Program-made: the position numbers and the translations under genes
Assembly: GCA_964036155.1 (NCBI GenBank)
Contig: OZ038422.1
Coordinates: 67,603,201 to 67,667,200, forward strand
Direction of reading: 5' to 3'
Source: Diploscapter coronatus
Lineage: Eukaryota > Nematoda > Chromadorea > Rhabditida > Rhabditidae
Length of the DNA stretch: 64,000 nucleotides
Part shown: one piece after another, positions 12,442 through 24,014 of the stretch
Numbering within the stretch: the first letter of the stretch is position 1
Layout: the number at the start of each line of letters is the position of its first letter
Notes under the pieces: model-generated
Database searches by the model: none
What the model was told of the DNA's origin: nothing
Seen by the model: the letters and a program-made list of their open reading frames with translations, nothing else

Positions 12442-13323
12442 TTCGACTTCCTCCCCTCCTTGTACTTCTCCATTCCTCTTCCCCACCATTTCCACCCGGA
12501 TGGATACCGCTTCTCTCCTTCTTTTCCCCAGCTCTTCAAAGCCTCTCTTCTCTTTGTTTCTAGTCAGTTATTTGACTTCAACTTATTTTGATTGTAATGT
12601 CAAATAATGCAACTTTTATGCTTCTCAAAATTTCATCATCTTTCATCTGTTGATTTATTTGTATGTTTGTTTCTACCCTCTAAATTCTTGGCGAATCAGC
12701 CAGCCAACTTTCTGCACCAATTTCTTCTTTCTCTTTCTTATCTTCTTGCAGTAATCCGGGTTACTCGGTACTCTTTACCCTCACTTCACTTCGTTTTGTT
12801 TCGTCTTGTTGTGTTTTGTAATTATTGATTTGGCTCAATTGTCTTGAATCTAAATAAATTGTGTTGATGAAGTAAAATTTTCAATTAGTTTTCGTCTGGT
12901 CAATTTTCCACTTCAAGAATATCTTCCTTGTCCTAGATTGTTAATTGATAATTCATTAATAATTGCGCATGTTATTTTGTCAAAAATATCATTTTCTAAG
13001 ATGATAATAATGCTGCAATATACCATTTTTAATCAAAATAGCACCAGAAACTGGGTTTTCATAAACAAGCTAGCGCTCTCTAGTTAACAGTGTAGTGCGA
13101 AGCTGCTTATCTTCACCCTTTTCATTCTATGTTGCGCCAAACATTTTTGGTGTACGCTTTTATGCTTGAACATTTTCATCACTATTTTAGTTTTGAAAGT
13201 TTTAAATGTTCTAACACTTTTGAATTAAAATTTGTAACTATTCGCATTGTGCTTCGAATAGAATGCATTCGTTTTCTTTTTGCTTTTCAAATCACATTTT
13301 AACGATTGATTTATTTTCAGAAA
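12442..13323. other. 3' untranslated region and spacer
   Basis: The first 420 bases are the T-rich probable 3' UTR of the Y-box gene, with a polyadenylation signal at 12853. The rest is AT-rich spacer. A TTTTCAG acceptor ends at 13320, three bases before the next start codon, which suggests spliced-leader trans-splicing or a 5' untranslated intron. Confidence 0.5.
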
Positions 13324-15641
13324 ATGTCGAGCGCCAAACCAATCCTCTACTCGTTTTGGAGAAGTTCGTGCGCCTGGAGAGTCCGAATCGGTAAGCTAAA
13401 AAGTTGCCATGATTTTACGAAAGAAATTTAGTCAAATATTCTCAAAGTTAATATTTTCGGTACCAAAAATAGCATCAGTCATTTTCGTACATTTTTGAGA
13501 TAGTGAGAAAAGAAGTTGACTAGAATGGAAGAGAAAAAATCAATGGGAAAATTAAAGAAATTTGTTCATATATGATTAAACATTCATTAGTGCCATTTTC
13601 AGCGCTCAACCTAAAAAAGATCGATTACGAATACAGATCTGTGAATGTGCTTTCGAAAGAGGAAAAGGTATGCCTTCCCAATCATAGCTATGCGAAGTCA
13701 ACTTTATTTAGTTCCGTATTTTTTGAGGATAATACAGTCGGCTTCCTTTATTAGTAATCGCCTGATAACCGCAATCACTTGTACTAGTAACCAGCTCGTT
13801 TTTTATTTCTCCCTTTGCCTACACTCGGTCTAAAATCCGGTTACTAGTACAGTTAGCCATTTTACGTACGAAATTTTATCAAAAATCATAAGATAAGAAT
13901 TTTCGACTTTTCTGCGGCCAAGTCCGGAAAAGAGACCGTTGTCGGTATACCCAGGACATACTGTAACCAGAAAATGATGGACCCGCACATTTGCGCATTT
14001 CTCCCTACGGCGAGAATTGATTCTCGTTGACCGTTTTCGGAAATTTACTAGGAAAAAAATGATTCAAAAAATAAGTGCGAAAATAAAATAACCTTATTGT
14101 TAGACCACCCTGTAGTTCCATAATTGGATCAATTATAGAAATAGATGAGGGGTAAAGTGGATAAAGTTGACAAGAACCCATTCTCAATGCATCCGCCCTC
14201 GAATCATTTGATTTGAATTCAGAATTCCCCCGAATGGATCAAAGTAAACCCATCGAGGAAGGTGCCTGCTTTCGTGGATGGAGATGCAACGATCACGGAG
14301 AGTTTGGCAATAATCGAATATCTTGAGGAGAAGTACAAAGACAGAGGGAAGTCACTTCTGCCGAGGAATTTGGCGGAGCGGGCACAGTCGAGAGCTATCG
14401 CACTTCATGTGAGTTTTGCATAATTGAGAGCTAAAAATATGTAACTGTTGGAACTACAGAATGCAATATAAAATGTTATTCTTGAAAATTTTCAAAATGC
14501 TAGAATCAGGGGTTGCGGAATTTGAACGTTGATAAACTAGGGATCGAAATTAAAATTCCCAGAGTTTGGAACTGGAATCGGAATATTATCTTGACAAATC
14601 GCTCAATTTTTCAAATATTAATGAGTCTAGCGTTACTAAATGATATCTAGTATCTCGATGTGTTTAACACATCATTTCTGACGTCTTTCAAGCCATAATT
14701 GAAGACATTTTGGCCAAAATGATACCAAAACGGAATCGGAATAGGAGTTAAGATTTCGTCGAGATGGGAATATATCGAAATTCCAAGATTCAAAAACCCA
14801 CAGAATCGAAAATCCGCACACCTGGTTAGAATGATAGAATTTTCAACTTAGAAAAATGAATTATATGAAAGACGAATTTTTTCCATGCACCTCTAGAAAT
14901 GTTGTAGTATTGCTTGATTACTACATGTACTGTTTTCAGATAGCTGCTGGAATTCAGCCTCTACAAAATGTTCGAGTTCTAGGCTATGTGAATGCAAAGG
15001 AGCCAGATTCTGCAAACGAGGTCTGTATGGTTATTTCTTCTCACATATGCATTAGTGACGATTTGAGTGGGGCCATTATTGGGTGACTGATGGTCTGAAG
15101 GAACTCGAGACTCTGGTCGGCAGGTCGGCAGGCAGCTGTGCTGTGGCAAACCAGGTCTCCATTGCCGACCTCTGCATCCCTTCCATTCTAGCCAATGCTA
15201 AGCGGTAGGCTGTTTATTTTCCATCCTACATTAGATTCCGATTTTAAATTTATTTTTGCTAAATTTTATGATGGCGTTCAAGAGTTTTGCGTCAACAACT
15301 AACTTTTGTTCTGTTCGATCATGTAATTCAGCGATTCGCCGGAAAATTTCCTTCCGAGTAGAGGTAGCCTAATTGAAGGTTTGCCAAGTTTCACTCGAAT
15401 CGACGCTTCCCAAAAATATGACCAGAGATAAAATTACTAGGTGATACAAGACTTTAGCGCCACTGTAGATTTTGAATTTCCCTAACATTTGATTTCTTGC
15501 TCGTAACTATGAACTTTTAGATTCAACGTGGATCTTTCCCAATTTCCCCTCCTACTCAAAATCAACGATCATCTGTCAAGGATTCCCGAGTTTCAAGCGG
15601 CCGAACCTGAACGACAGCCCGATGCAGTCCTGCATGCATAA
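13324..15641 (+). CDS. GSTZ1: zeta-class glutathione transferase (maleylacetoacetate isomerase)
   Basis: Six exons (13324-13390, 13603-13667, 14223-14408, 14940-15020, 15068-15204, 15521-15641) give 218 residues, close to the usual 216. The N-terminal thioredoxin-like domain starts with ILYSFWRSSCAWRVRIAL, carrying the S-S-C-x-W-R-V-R glutathione-binding motif typical of the zeta class. It continues with NPSRKVPAFVDGD and TESLAIIEYLEE (the cis-Pro and Glu-Ser glutathione contacts). The C-terminal helical domain has IADLCIPS. The enzyme isomerises maleylacetoacetate to fumarylacetoacetate in tyrosine breakdown, using glutathione as cofactor, in the cytosol. The exon at 15068 uses an unusual TTTGAG acceptor. 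Two MITE-like repeats sit in its introns. Confidence 0.95.
13722..13860. mobile_element. MITE-like repeat, copy 2 of family A
   Basis: It shares with copy 1 the run TGAGGATAATACAGTCGGCT, then TTAGTAATCGCCTGATAACC, then TTGTACTAGTAACC. A CT-rich core follows, then an inverted GGTTACTAGTACAG. It lies in the second intron of the glutathione transferase gene. It has no coding potential. Confidence 0.6.
14507..14824. mobile_element. hAT-like MITE candidate
   Basis: The segment begins CAGGGGTTGCGGAATTT and ends with AAAATCCGCACACCTG, an imperfect inverted match. The interior has runs of GGAATCGGAAT and similar. The CAGGG start resembles hAT-type ends, which is an inference. It lies in the intron between 14408 and 14940. 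Confidence 0.45.
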
Positions 15642-15900
15642 TTTCTGGCTGCCATATTCGATGATTTCACTTGTGAACACGAAATCTCCCTTTATAAATG
15701 TTGCCTCACATGCAGTTTGCTTGTGGATATCTCCTCACAGCAGAATTAGTTAGTTAGCAGAGAGAGAGGGGGGCGGGGCTTATGGAGTTCTTCTAAATGA
15801 GCCTTTGTAATGTAAAGGGAAGGGGAAAGGAAAAGGCGTGAATTGACTGGAAGCAGAGTAGGGAGTGGAAAGGCATTCTGTAGCCGGTCTGCCCTCAGAG

Positions 15901-17835
15901 ATGCAGCTGCTCTATTCCTTCTTCGCCTTTCTATTGGCCCTCATAATTTCTGTTCGAGCACAGGATCAGTTCCCACAGGTAAGAATCATGATCTCAAATC
16001 ATCATATCATGATATCATGAAATAAGAAATAATTTTAATAATTTACGAGAAGACCATCCCCTTTCAATGATTTTCGGGCGTATTTTATTTCGATTCTGAT
16101 TCACTATTATCATAGCATTCCTCTTATTCCGATTCCGTCATTTTTTTAGTTTCATCACGCCACTAACGGTAAAATTTCGATATCCTTTCTTATTATCCTA
16201 TCTGTGAGATATGATTTGTCACATTTACAGGATGATAGCTGATCTTCAAGAACCATATTTCTAGATTTAAATTGAAAAAAATGCTTGTAGTTGTGGTGCG
16301 AAGCAGGAATTCAAATATTCATAACTTTCTTCTTCATCTCGTCTATAAATTCTTCGACGTTGCTACTTTTCATAAATCATCTTCTTCTTAAGGTAGAAAT
16401 GTTCTAGATGCCCCTCAATAAATATCATCTACTTCTTCTTTTGAAGATATCATTCTCGTCTTTCCTGCCTAAATTTATCGTGTCTAATTTGGTCGGCCCT
16501 CTAATTTGCGTGTCAGATGACAATTCATCCTACTTGGAATCAACCAGGAAACTCTGCATCTTCACTTGTCTTATTGCTATCTGCAATTACAAAGTGCACA
16601 AAAACAATCGGATGTTTATTCCATTATTTCCTCATAGTTCTGTGTCCAAATCATGAATCTCACATCAGATCGCGTCATTCGTATTCGAGGTCCCCAGAAT
16701 CTAATTCTGTCCTCTGTACATTTCACATTTCAGCGTTACACAAAACGTGTTTTGCCTACTCGCGTTCATAATCTCTACGTATCACTAATCACTTATCACT
16801 TGAGCACAATATCTCCCTTTTTCATTTATCTGCTCGTATCAGCCCTTGTTCAATCACGATTTTCAATTAACTCGCGAATTGCGCAGCAGCGACGGACAAT
16901 TTGCCTTTCCTATTTCGAGTGGTCGTTTGTGGATTGTGGGAATTATGTGCGGCTCGGAGTTTTTGCCTGTTGAATGGAATGGGCTGAATGGGTCTTGGTT
17001 GTGAACTCATCAGCCGAGAGCGGACAAGTCAACCAACCAGTCAGTCAAGCAATTTGTTGCTGATTGAATGGGGGATTTCAGGGATTGCTTTGATTGGAGA
17101 ATTGTTTGAAAGAAGTACACAACAAAGGCTGAGGACTGAGGGGGGGATGAATGGAATTGCAACAGGCAGTGGAAGCAGCAGCAGAAAGCAGTGCCAAATG
17201 CCAGAAATGAAGAATGGAGAGAAAGGACGGAATTGAGGGAGGATAGTTGGGAATGGCTGGAAGCAGAACAAGCAGGGAATAAGTCAGCAGAAGGATGATG
17301 TCAATTGCTCGTTCCGTCAACACATTCGGCCATTCAGCCATTCACAGCGCGCTGACGCGCATTTTGACGCAACTTTGCACAGATATATAAATGCCATGAA
17401 TCACATCACAAATTCGTCTTCCTTCTGATATTTAAGGAAAGGCTGGTTTAGTGACAGATGACGAGAGAGAGTGAGATTATTATAGAATCATCATGCTACA
17501 GACTGCTATCATATCTTAGCAATACAAGCCTTCTTTAGCTCTTTGATAGTCACGTTCTATTCTTAACTCCACTTCCAGGTTTTATTTGAACATGAATTTG
17601 TGTACTTCATTGACACGAGTAATATGATATAGAGAAAAGAACATGCAATTGGGGATATGTATCTGATTACATTTAAAGTTCATTTCAGGCCTATGCAGTC
17701 TATCCATCCGAATTGCTATGGAAGAGGGACTGGCGAAGTGAAGGTCCCTCAGCCCCGTTCAGAGGACTGCGAGGCAAGCGAGTGCCCTACCAGAGTCTGA
17801 AGGGATTGCGGGGTAAACGAGTCTTCGAGGATTGA
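15901..17835 (+). CDS. neuropeptide precursor, tachykinin-related-like
   Basis: Two exons (15901-15978 and 17689-17835) encode a 74-residue precursor. Residues 1-20 form a hydrophobic signal peptide ending near VRA. A Lys-Arg at residues 38-39 and two Gly-Lys-Arg sites delimit two peptides. The first ends SAPFRGLR-Gly and the second is VPYQSLKGLR-Gly; removal of the basic pair and amidation at Gly would leave two peptides ending GLR-amide. The first fits F-x-G-x-R-amide, the ending of invertebrate tachykinin-related peptides; the second lacks the Phe. The tail VFED follows the last site. Such peptides act through G-protein-coupled receptors after release from neurons. The 1.7-kb intron between signal peptide and peptides is typical. 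A polyadenylation signal lies at 18081. Assignment to tachykinins rests on one short motif. Confidence 0.82.
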
Positions 17836-19105
17836 CTCTACCCTGTCTGACTGATCAGCTCCATCCCCCTTGTCGATTTGCCTAGATCCCTCTATATCCT
17901 CTTTAATATCCTCTCGTCGCCACTCTCCTCTTCGTCTTCAAAATATCAGCCAGTATTTTCTCCACGAGAATAAACTCATTCCTTGTTATATACGTGTTGT
18001 GTGCATAAAACTGGAAAAATTGCTTGAATTGAGAATATCTTGTTTTGATAAATATTTGATGAGCCTCTTGTAGAAAGGACAATAAATGATCAAATCTAAT
18101 ATCTAAACCTCAATTTATTTACAGACAAACAGAAGGAAAGAAAAGATTTACAAAGTACCAGCCTAAAGATTTCTAACGAAATAACAATTACATACAGAAC
18201 CCTTGTTTAGAGCCAATTAAATGAATTGCACAAAGATTTTTCATGAAGTATAGAATTCGTATAAATTTGTAAAAAAATAAATGATACACAACTTTTGCTT
18301 AGCTTTATCAGGCTTGTTGGCGGATCTGAAAATCGGCGATTCTACCCGATCCGATCCGATTCGATCTGTCTTCGTCTCAATCTGATTCGATACGACGACA
18401 TCTTCAGGAAATCCATCCAATCCGAAAATTTATCGAACCGATCCGTCAGAGCGCATCGGATCCAACAAGCCTGGTTCATATAACCCATTATGTGCAGGGT
18501 CGTGTATTACTTATCTTTCTCAAACTTGTACGGCAAAGATAATGCAGAAGCTTCCAAAGAATAAAGATTGATCTTCATCCATCAAGTGCTAAATCATAAA
18601 TTCTAAGAAACTCTTTCTCTTTGCCCACTACAAATACTCGACCAAATGAATTAGAAACTGGCTTTGGAAGTTATAGAAGCTTTTCCAGAAACGCTTACTT
18701 TTTTTCGAGCCTCTCTAAATCTCTTCTTTTTTTCATGCTCTTTCTCTCCTCTGCAGATCAAGCGTACAACGCAAAATGCGAGTCTCTTCTCATAGCAGTT
18801 GATGTAATGGATAGCGAGTTGGATTTTGTCCTTTCCAGTAGGGTTATGCGAGATTTAAAAAAAAAAAAAAAGCGCAGAGAAGCTCGAAAGAGGTACACGT
18901 TTCTGGGAATGCTAGGGGGTATATTTGAATGTTGCATTAAATTGGATAAGTTCGAGAGAAAGAATGTATGAAACTGAATGACTAGGTTGGGGAAGAGAAA
19001 CGAGAAGGAATGCACGATGACGAGAAGACAAATCACAAAATCATCGGTGAGATAAATAGGTTTGGTTTGATTAGAATTGAATACAATAGGATAGGAGAGG
19101 ATAAA
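17836..19105. other. spacer between convergent genes
   Basis: This holds the 3' UTR of the neuropeptide gene with AATAAA at 18081, a small MITE-like element at 18309-18473 and AT-rich sequence. I see no gene. The open frames here contain homopolymer runs and no recognisable motif. Confidence 0.5.
18309..18473. mobile_element. short MITE with 12-bp perfect terminal inverted repeats
   Basis: The element starts CAGGCTTGTTGG and ends CCAACAAGCCTG. Just inside lie GCGGATC-like and GGATC sequences. The 165-bp interior is made of degenerate GATCC/GATTC units. It has no coding potential and lies in a spacer. The CAGG end and GATTC-rich core link it loosely to the element at 14507-14824. Confidence 0.6.
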
Positions 19106-22100
19106 TTACTTATTGCATAAAGATACACTGTCCAATGCTAGAAGATTGACTGTGGAAGAGGAAGGAGTTGCAGCTGCTGAGTAACACAACTCACATTCAT
19201 CCAGAAGGGCGAGGAATTCTTGAGGAGTTGGACCGCCAAGAACCTGAAAATATTTAATAGCGATTATATATTTTTTAAACCAGCCTAAACTGAAGAATTC
19301 CGGCAACTTGGATTTGTCGCGACAAATTCAGACAGTCAAGAATTTCTTCAAAAGATAGTATTCAGCATATCGTGGTAAATGAAAACATTTTCGTAGACGA
19401 AATATCTCTCGAGTTTTATGCTCTTGAATATGTTGAGCTGATTTTTGCATAGAATCATTTCACTAGGTTTATCTTTGGTCTAGGGACGGACTTGGATGCT
19501 ATTTTTGGTTAGATGAGCACTTGCTTCCCAACTATTTTATTTCAAAATAATAAAAAAAACGCTTCTACCACTAGCGCATGTATGCAAAAGGGCGCAGTAT
19601 AGGAAATACCTACTCCTATTAAATAACGTTAGAGAATTCATCAATGATAAATTTTGAAAGAGGTTCATCTTCAAAGGAAGCAAAAAACTAGTACCTGTCC
19701 AGAATTGACATGTGGTCGGTTGCAGGAATTAGAAATGGATGTTGAGGCAGCTGTGGATTTGATTGGATCGGAGAACGAGGAGGAAGGTTGTAGAGACAGA
19801 GGTTGGGGCTGGCAACGAGTCTGATAGTGCTGGTCCAAGGCAGTTGTCAAGTCGAACATCTATGATAACAAAATCATAAGAATTGATAATTACAGGGCGA
19901 GCCAAAATCTGTATCGTTAAGAGATTTTAGAAACAAATTCGTACGAGATTTGAAAAAAGGACAAATATCCTTCAAATTTGGATTTATCATTTTCTAGACT
20001 AAACTCGCCAGAATCAGTTTCATCAGATCTAAGTGTCAATATCATTTTTACAGCATCTAATTTGAATACAAAGCGACCCAGAATTTGTGTTTACTCTATA
20101 AGAAAAGGAAAAATACCTGAACAGTTCCAAATATAGTTCCACAGAAAAGAAATCTTCTCGGTCTGCCTCCCATTCGAGAAGAGCCTTCACATTCGTGCAC
20201 AGCATAGGCAGAAATCGGAGCACTATCGACCGTTTTTATGGTACAAACTCTAAAATAAAAAATGGAATTATACTTTGAGAAATAAACTATTACCTTTCAC
20301 CGGTAGAAGCAAGTCGAATGAAGACTTGATTGCTGTCAGGAATGACCAACTGCACGAACACTTGCTCACTTTCTTGATCACCAAATGGGCCTATAAGGAA
20401 ACGTATCATTAAAGAAGAAATATTGAACTATCTCCAACCTGGACAGATGGGCTCTCTTTCGTGGTTTTCTCCCACAACATCGAGAGTCAGCACTTTGAAA
20501 GAGGCCAGACTCGTTGACCCAGGCTGAGTGCTGATCATTCCTCGGAATCGAGTTATTGCCCAAGTTCTCACGTGATTGTATTCAGAGCAAACTGTAATTT
20601 TTAAATAATTTTGTCTCCATCAAAAATAAAATACGGGTTTTGAAAGTCCAAGTTTGAAAACGAAAAGTGATCAACTTTTCGAATGAGAGATCTATGAACT
20701 GAGATACATTTAAAAGGAGTCATCAAAATCCTTACCGCTGATCAGATAATTAGTAGTTAGCGCGACAGTCATGATGGACGAATTGTGCACAGTGAATGTC
20801 TGGAACAATTGAGGCCCGTGCCCGACAGTCTCGGGGTGCTGCACGATCAGACGGACTGTGCCACTCGCTGTTCCATACGCTATTTCTATCCAATTGCCAC
20901 AGACATCTGAAGTTAACTTCATTGACTCAGAAATATAATTAGAACATAATAGAATATTCATATCCAGTTCGTGCTATTCTAGATGAAGGTGCTGACACAG
21001 AAGGAATACATTGTATGGACATCTAACGTAAGAAACCATACACTAATTACAAAAAAATTAGAAAACTGAAAATTTCATCTTTCATCCTCCGCCTTTGAAA
21101 AATAATGTATGATCATATGATGCACTACTGTTGGAATTCACATTTCTAAGCATAAATATTTTTTTTTTAAATCTCACTGGTCTTTGGAGTGAGATAAACA
21201 CTGAGGGCAGTGATACATTCCCCATTAGGGTCCTTGTAGAGTTCGGTAACGAGCAAATCGTTGTCCTTCATTCGGAGAGGGAATTTCTGCATGTCGATGT
21301 AGTACATCGCCCCGTTCACGCAGCCAAGAATCAGGGACGAGCCTGCTGTGTCATAGCACGAAATCGGCATTACATCTAAACACACTCCGACATTATTCTG
21401 AAAACGAGAAAGCAGTTACACCTTGAACCTGCCAATTCTGAGAAACAGAGTGCCAAATGATAACTTTTCCCTTGCGACTCAGAGCAACTAGTTGACTGCC
21501 AACAAAGAACAGCCTGCTGATTGGGCAATCACAAACGAATGAACCTGGAAATAGTTATGTTGAGGCCAAAGATTGCATAGACCCAATTTCAGCGCAGTTA
21601 GATTAAATAGAGAAAACTGTAAAAGTGTCGAATGGAGTTTGGAGATAACCTTGCTTCAAATTTCATCCCACGCACTTTTTCATACTTTACTTTCATATAA
21701 AATTCTGTATTCACCACGTAAACATAGGAGAATTAAGAAAAAACGGAAGATTTGATCATGAGACAAGAAAATCATCTCTTTTAAAGCCAAAAGCTTTCAA
21801 GATGAATCTCTCAACTGTTGGAACTAACCCTTCTTTGTTCCGTTGTCATCGTCCATCGACCATAGTAAAATTGTTCCGTTTGCGAGCGAGACAGCGAGCA
21901 TTTTGTCAGATCCTTGAGGGCCAAATTTGGTGTGCATCGCGACGAGTTGAATTTCTGCATCGACTCGGGGCGTCGTGAAAATAGGATTCCAGCCAGCACT
22001 TTCTCGCAATCTAATTGGTTTCGTATTATCTTCAGAAGGAAAAACTACTAAATTTCAAATCTACCTGTAAACACAAACGTATTCCGAATAAGCGACTGCG

Positions 22101-23537
22101 ATCATGTTGTGATGAGCCTTGATTTGTCGAACACGAAGCATCGGACGATTCGCGTCAAATCGAAGCTGAAAAATTGTAATTTTTGAATCGAAGTTAAGAA
22201 TTTCGATTTACCATTTCTCCAGATCCCTTCTTCATGTGGCCATGAACTTTGGGGGAAAATGGAATTGATGAAGAAGGTGATGATTGGCTGGCTAAAATCA
22301 AGAGACTATTCTCGAAATGAGGTGAAGATCAATCTTCCAGTTGTTAAGCTTTCTACCAATGAATAAATACAATCTTCATACTTAGTTTTAGTGAGAAGTT
22401 CTTTCTAATTTCGATTATATTTCATCCTTATATCAGCATGAAAGAAGAAACTATTCGCTAAATTCTGTGGAAGAAATACTCATTTTAATATAGAAAATAC
22501 AAGATCCCAAAGGTTAGACGGAATTGGATTTTTAGACATCGGAACAAGAATCAAGTTAAGGCTCGAAAAATTTTGGGAATCGAAATTAGCTACCTAAGAA
22601 TTGATAAGAAATCGCTGGAATTAGTTTCACCTTATCACTGATACAGCCTATTCTTCCAAACTTTGACTAAATATGCAGATGAATCCTGAGAAATACTTAC
22701 CTGTTGCTTTATTCTTCGCAGTTTGCGAATCAAAATTGAGTCGAGGAGCAGGAATCATGGCCGTGTAGAGCACGTTTCCACAGGCAGACTCTTCCAATTC
22801 GTCGCAGAGAGAAAGTCGCTTGACGAGTGGACCCAGACCATAGAACATCGCTTCGTGTTTCAACAGGGCGATAGGGACTCGACTGAAATTAGGGTTTGCA
22901 TAAAATGCTGATAATCTATCTTTTTTCAAAAGAATATTGAACAGTGAGTGTTTTCATTGATTTTGGAATAATTTTGAGATATACGGAAATATCCTAATGT
23001 AATCGTCGCGACTTGGTGAGGCCGTATGAAGACAAGGAGAAAATAGGAAAACGTTCTCAACTCTGCATAGTTTTTTCAAGTTGCGACGATTAGATGTCTT
23101 CTAGTTAACATCAGGAATGTTGGGACTAGACCGAGGCCCATTTTTTCGGACTTACAACATCCCTGGTTAACATTTAATAAAAACAGGATAAAATGAAACC
23201 CTAACTCGACACTATGGTGAACAGAATCAGATAAAAATTGACCAACCTCAAATCGACTTGCTTCGTCCTTAGCCAGTTCAGAATAACTCGGAACGCATCA
23301 GGATCTCGATCGATGAATATCGCGCCCGTTTCTTCGTCTTTCAACGAGGATATCCTGCCGCTCAGCAGACTGGTGAAGAATCTAAAAAAATGAAACCAAA
23401 TCACATCAAAACTATTGAAAAACTCACGAATCGGGTACCCAAGTGAGTGTGGACAGACTGGAGGAGAATTTCGTGCCCCCGACATTCAAATGCACGATTT
23501 TGTCTGTGGATCGAGTGGCTGCAGATTCGGGTGACAT
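19106..23537 (-). CDS. KCTD3/SHKBP1: KCTD3/SHKBP1-type BTB and beta-propeller protein
   Basis: Fourteen exons join in frame: 23537-23428, 23381-23247, 22882-22701, 22291-22212, 22165-22065, 22010-21829, 21544-21429, 21397-21178, 20906-20736, 20591-20439, 20390-20294, 20249-20117, 19859-19695, 19243-19106, giving 660 residues. Residues 13-105 form a T1/BTB domain ([19 protein letters not shown], then [12 protein letters not shown]). The middle is a WD-like propeller with family hallmarks such as [35 protein letters not shown] and VQHPETVG. The C-terminal region has FDLTTALD and [17 protein letters not shown]. Relatives bind HCN channels (KCTD3) or CIN85 (SHKBP1) and may serve as adaptors for cullin-3. 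One homologue here suggests it predates the vertebrate KCTD3/SHKBP1 split. An acceptor (AATTTCAG) precedes the ATG by three bases, suggesting trans-splicing. The gene is head to head with EEA1. Confidence 0.93.
23000..23092. repeat. short terminal inverted repeat pair in an intron
   Basis: TAATCGTCGCGACTTG at 23000 is matched by CAAGTTGCGACGATTA at 23077-23092, one mismatch. The 93-bp unit lies in the intron 22883-23246 of the BTB gene. It is probably a small MITE. Confidence 0.5.
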
Positions 23538-24014
23538 GGACTGAAATTGGAACGAATAAATGAATGAATGAACGATAATTGAAGAGAACAAGGAAGGGAA
23601 AGCAGCTGTTGTGACGTAGATGTCATATGAAATGGATTGGTGAACATGAATGCGAAGGACACAACAGATAAGGACACGAATTCAGCGATGAGCAGGGAAA
23701 TAATCACGAAAGTGGGGGCAAATGAGCGAAAATCGAGCGAATCGAGGAATATCGGTAAGTGTTCGCAATAAATTCTGCTGCAGTAAGTGTGAGTGCCTGC
23801 AGCAATTCGCAAACCTGCTTTGCATTCTGCATTCCTTCTTTTTCCTTTCTCTCTTTTTCCCTCTCCTTTCACCCCATACCCTCTTCATCTATGTTATGTA
23901 TCAGCGGCCATTTTGTTTATCGTCAATCTATCGCAGTCACAATTTCAGTCGTTCAGTGATTTGCTGTGCACGAATTAGGCTGTGTGAGTGAGCAGTCAGT
24001 GCGGACAGACAGCA
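23538..24014. promoter_or_regulatory. shared upstream region of BTB-propeller and EEA1 genes
   Basis: Only 477 bp separate two start codons pointing away from each other, so both promoters and 5' leaders must lie here or be shared. The region is pyrimidine-rich on the plus strand between 23820 and 23880. No TATA box or known operator is evident. Confidence 0.45.

Noticed and set aside
16408..16973. Overlapping plus-strand frames up to 106 codons
   Set aside because: They fall inside the neuropeptide gene intron, have no start context or domain, and their codon use is like intron sequence.
17383..17389. TATATAA motif suggesting an internal promoter
   Set aside because: It lies in a long intron with no exon start nearby, and AT-rich sequence gives such motifs by chance.
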